NCBI GenBank assembly: GCA_035461385.1
Contig: DATHVI010000098.1
Location: 1 to 15,258 of the forward strand
Direction: 5' to 3'
Source: DATHVI01 sp035461385
GTDB lineage: Bacteria; Actinomycetota; Thermoleophilia; Solirubrobacterales; 70-9
DNA length: 15,258 nucleotides
Shown: in pieces, positions 13,659 through 15,258 of the stretch
Layout: every line of letters begins with the position of its first letter
Numbering within the stretch: the first letter of the stretch is position 1
The notes under the pieces: generated by a model
What the model saw: the letters and a program-made list of their open reading frames with translations, nothing else
Told to the model about the DNA's origin: nothing
Databases searched by the model: none
Program-made: the position numbers and the translations under genes

Positions 13659-15143
13659 ATGGCGGATCCGGAGACACGCCTGCTGATCGGCGGCGAGCAG
13701 GTCGCCGGCGAGGGGCCCGGCCTCGAGGTCGAGAACCCCTACACCGAGGAGACGATCGTCACCGTCGGGACGCCGTCCGCGGAGCAGCTCAACGCCGCGA
13801 TCGCCGCCGCCGCCGGGGCGCAGCGCGGCTGGGCGCGAACGCCGGCGGTCGAGCGCGGGGAGATGCTGCACGAGGTCGCGCGGCGGCTTCGCGATCGCAC
13901 CGACGAGCTCGCCGAGCTGATGACGCTCGAGGGCGGCAAGCCGCGGATTGAGAACGCCGACGAAGTCGGCTGGACCGCGGCGGCGTTCGACTACTACGCC
14001 GAGATCGGCCGCGACTCGGCCGGGCGGGTGATTCCCTCGATCGAGTCGACGCAGCTCTCGCTCGTGGTCAAGGACCCGGTCGGAGTGGTCGGGTGCATCG
14101 TCCCGTGGAACTACCCGCTGCTGCTGCTGGCGTGGAAGCTCGCGCCCGCGCTTGCCGCCGGCAACGCGACGGTCTCGAAGCCCTCGGAGCTGACTCCCGT
14201 TTCGACCCTCGCCCTGGCGAGCTGCTTCGACCACCTCCCCGCCGGCGTGGTCAACATCGTCTGCGGCGCCGGCGACGTCGGCGAGCGGGTCATCGGCGAC
14301 GAGCGCGTCGCCTGCATCGCGTTCACCGGCTCGGTCGAGACCGGGAAGAAGATCGGTGCGGCGTGCGCCGAGCGGGTCGCGCGGGTCAACCTCGAGATGG
14401 GCGGCAAGGACGCGTTCATCGTCTGCCCCGACATCGCCGACCGGGTCGAGGTCGCCGCGAAGGGTGGCGCGTGGGCCGCCTTCCTCAACGCGGGCCAGGT
14501 GTGCACGTCGGCCGAGCGCTTCTACGTCGCCTCCGAGGTCTACGACGACTACCTCGACGCGTTCGTCTCCTACACCCGCGACCTCGTCGTCGGCGATCCG
14601 CTGGACCCTGCGACCGACATCGGCCCGATGGTCTCCGCCACCCAGCGCCAGAAGGTCCGCGACCAGGTCGCGGCGGCGGTCGACGCCGGCGCCGAGGTCG
14701 TGATCGGCGGCGGCGACGGCGGCAACGGGCGTGGCCACTTCTACTCCCCCGCGGTCGTCACCGGCGCCCCGGCGGAGACCGACCTGCTCCGGGAGGAGAC
14801 CTTCGGGCCGGTGGCGCCGCTGGTCCGAGTCGGCTCCCTCAACGAGGCGATCGAGCTCGCGAACTCGACCCGCTACGGCCTCGGCGCCAACGTCTACACC
14901 GCTGACCTTTCGAGCATGGTCAAGTGCATGCGCGAGCTCGAGGCGGGGACGGTGTGGTTCAACGACCCGCTGACCGACAACGACGCCGGCCCGTTCGGCG
15001 GCTTCAAGCAGTCCGGCCTCGGCCGCGAGCTCGGCCGCGAGGGCCTCGAGGCCTTCCAGGAGACCAAGCACGTCCACCTCGAGACCGAGATCGCGCCGAA
15101 GCAGTGGTGGTACCCCTACTCGGAGTACGCCGGGGCAGAGTAG
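13659..15143 (+). CDS. NAD(P)-dependent aldehyde dehydrogenase (betaine/aminoaldehyde dehydrogenase-like)
   Basis: This 494-residue ALDH has all catalytic parts: Asn151 in VPWNYP, Lys174 in VSKPSE, the NAD-loop FTGSVETG (222-229), Glu246 in LEMGGKD, nucleophile Cys282 in NAGQVCTSAERF, and the EETFGP motif near residue 387. It lacks the YdcW-like ending of the first ALDH in the window and ends in a tail WWYPYSEYAG. The ATG at 13659 was chosen because MADPETRLLIGG is the normal family start; the 45 upstream in-frame codons look non-coding and overlap the glycosylase remnant on the other strand. The ribosome site is weak. Possible substrates are betaine aldehyde, an aminoaldehyde, or succinate semialdehyde. 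If it takes the last, it would continue GABA breakdown from the putrescine operon; this is only inference. Confidence 0.87.
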   Translation: MADPETRLLIGGEQVAGEGPGLEVENPYTEETIVTVGTPSAEQLNAAIAAAAGAQRGWARTPAVERGEMLHEVARRLRDRTDELAELMTLEGGKPRIENADEVGWTAAAFDYYAEIGRDSAGRVIPSIESTQLSLVVKDPVGVVGCIVPWNYPLLLLAWKLAPALAAGNATVSKPSELTPVSTLALASCFDHLPAGVVNIVCGAGDVGERVIGDERVACIAFTGSVETGKKIGAACAERVARVNLEMGGKDAFIVCPDIADRVEVAAKGGAWAAFLNAGQVCTSAERFYVASEVYDDYLDAFVSYTRDLVVGDPLDPATDIGPMVSATQRQKVRDQVAAAVDAGAEVVIGGGDGGNGRGHFYSPAVVTGAPAETDLLREETFGPVAPLVRVGSLNEAIELANSTRYGLGANVYTADLSSMVKCMRELEAGTVWFNDPLTDNDAGPFGGFKQSGLGRELGREGLEAFQETKHVHLETEIAPKQWWYPYSEYAGAE

Positions 15144-15197
15144 AGCCGACGCGATCCCTGCCGACTCGGTGACATGCCTCCACCAAACTCGGCAACC

Positions 15198-15202
15198 AAG
15201 GA
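15198..15202 (+). promoter_or_regulatory. Ribosome binding site of the edge gene
   Basis: AAGGA lies seven bases before ATG 15210 and favours it over an in-frame ATG at 15174 that has only a poor GGTGAC upstream. Confidence 0.55.
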
Positions 15203-15209
15203 CGAGACG

Positions 15210-15258
15210 ATGAGCACCGCCGAGACCCAGAAGACGAACACGCGGACGCTGGCGAACC
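15210..15258 (+). CDS. Start of an unidentified gene, cut by the window edge
   Basis: Only the first 16 codons are present (MSTAETQKTNTRTLAN), too few to name. The AAGGA ribosome site and 66-bp spacing after the aldehyde dehydrogenase suggest it may be co-transcribed with it. An earlier in-frame ATG at 15174 would add 12 residues. Confidence 0.55.
   Translation, partial: MSTAETQKTNTRTLAN

Noticed and set aside
1..15258. CRISPR arrays, insertion sequences, tRNA genes, phage or toxin-antitoxin modules
   Set aside because: No regularly spaced direct repeats, transposase motifs, cloverleaf-like segments or paired small toxin/antitoxin genes were seen on either strand.

Overview
The DNA is very GC-rich, with strong G/C preference at third codon positions and Actinomycetota-like proteins: a PucR-family regulator, a CsbD-like protein, an alanine dehydrogenase with high similarity to the Mycobacterium type, and Fpg/Nei-like sequence. 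I infer a high-GC actinobacterium, possibly of the class Thermoleophilia (Solirubrobacterales-like). No rRNA or other taxonomic marker is present, so the class is only a guess.

The first two thirds form a divergent polyamine locus. On the minus strand (5845 down to 49) lie a class III aminotransferase, a PucR-type regulator whose ATG overlaps the aminotransferase stop, an alanine dehydrogenase, and an aldehyde dehydrogenase of the 4-aminobutyraldehyde (PatD/YdcW) type. On the plus strand (6175 to 10541) is a complete spermidine/putrescine-type ABC importer in the order ATPase, lipoprotein, permease, permease (potA-potD-potB-potC). The two operons share a 329-bp intergenic region. It is AT-richer than its surroundings and holds repeated TACAA boxes, short palindromes and a long hairpin-rich potA leader. 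The genes make a coherent route: amine uptake, transamination of putrescine with pyruvate to 4-aminobutyraldehyde plus alanine, regeneration of pyruvate with release of ammonia by Ald, and oxidation of the aldehyde to GABA.

The 197-bp gap between potD and potB is the least expected stretch. It holds two imperfect copies of a 27-bp repeat whose small stem-loop carries a compensatory base-pair change. It also holds two tiny ORFs linked to potD, and through to potB, by overlapping stop and start codons.

The last third is mixed. It has a SAM-dependent methyltransferase with an extra C-terminal domain (+), a secreted SxxK serine hydrolase (-), a CsbD-like small protein (+), a remnant of an Fpg/Nei DNA glycosylase in which the N-terminus is joined directly to the last part of the zinc finger (-), a second aldehyde dehydrogenase (+), and the first 16 codons of a gene cut by the window edge.

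I found no tRNA, rRNA, CRISPR array, insertion sequence, prophage or defence system. The best leads are the intercistronic potD-potB element, the structured potA leader and shared operator region, the alanine dehydrogenase inside a putrescine operon, and the collapsed glycosylase gene.
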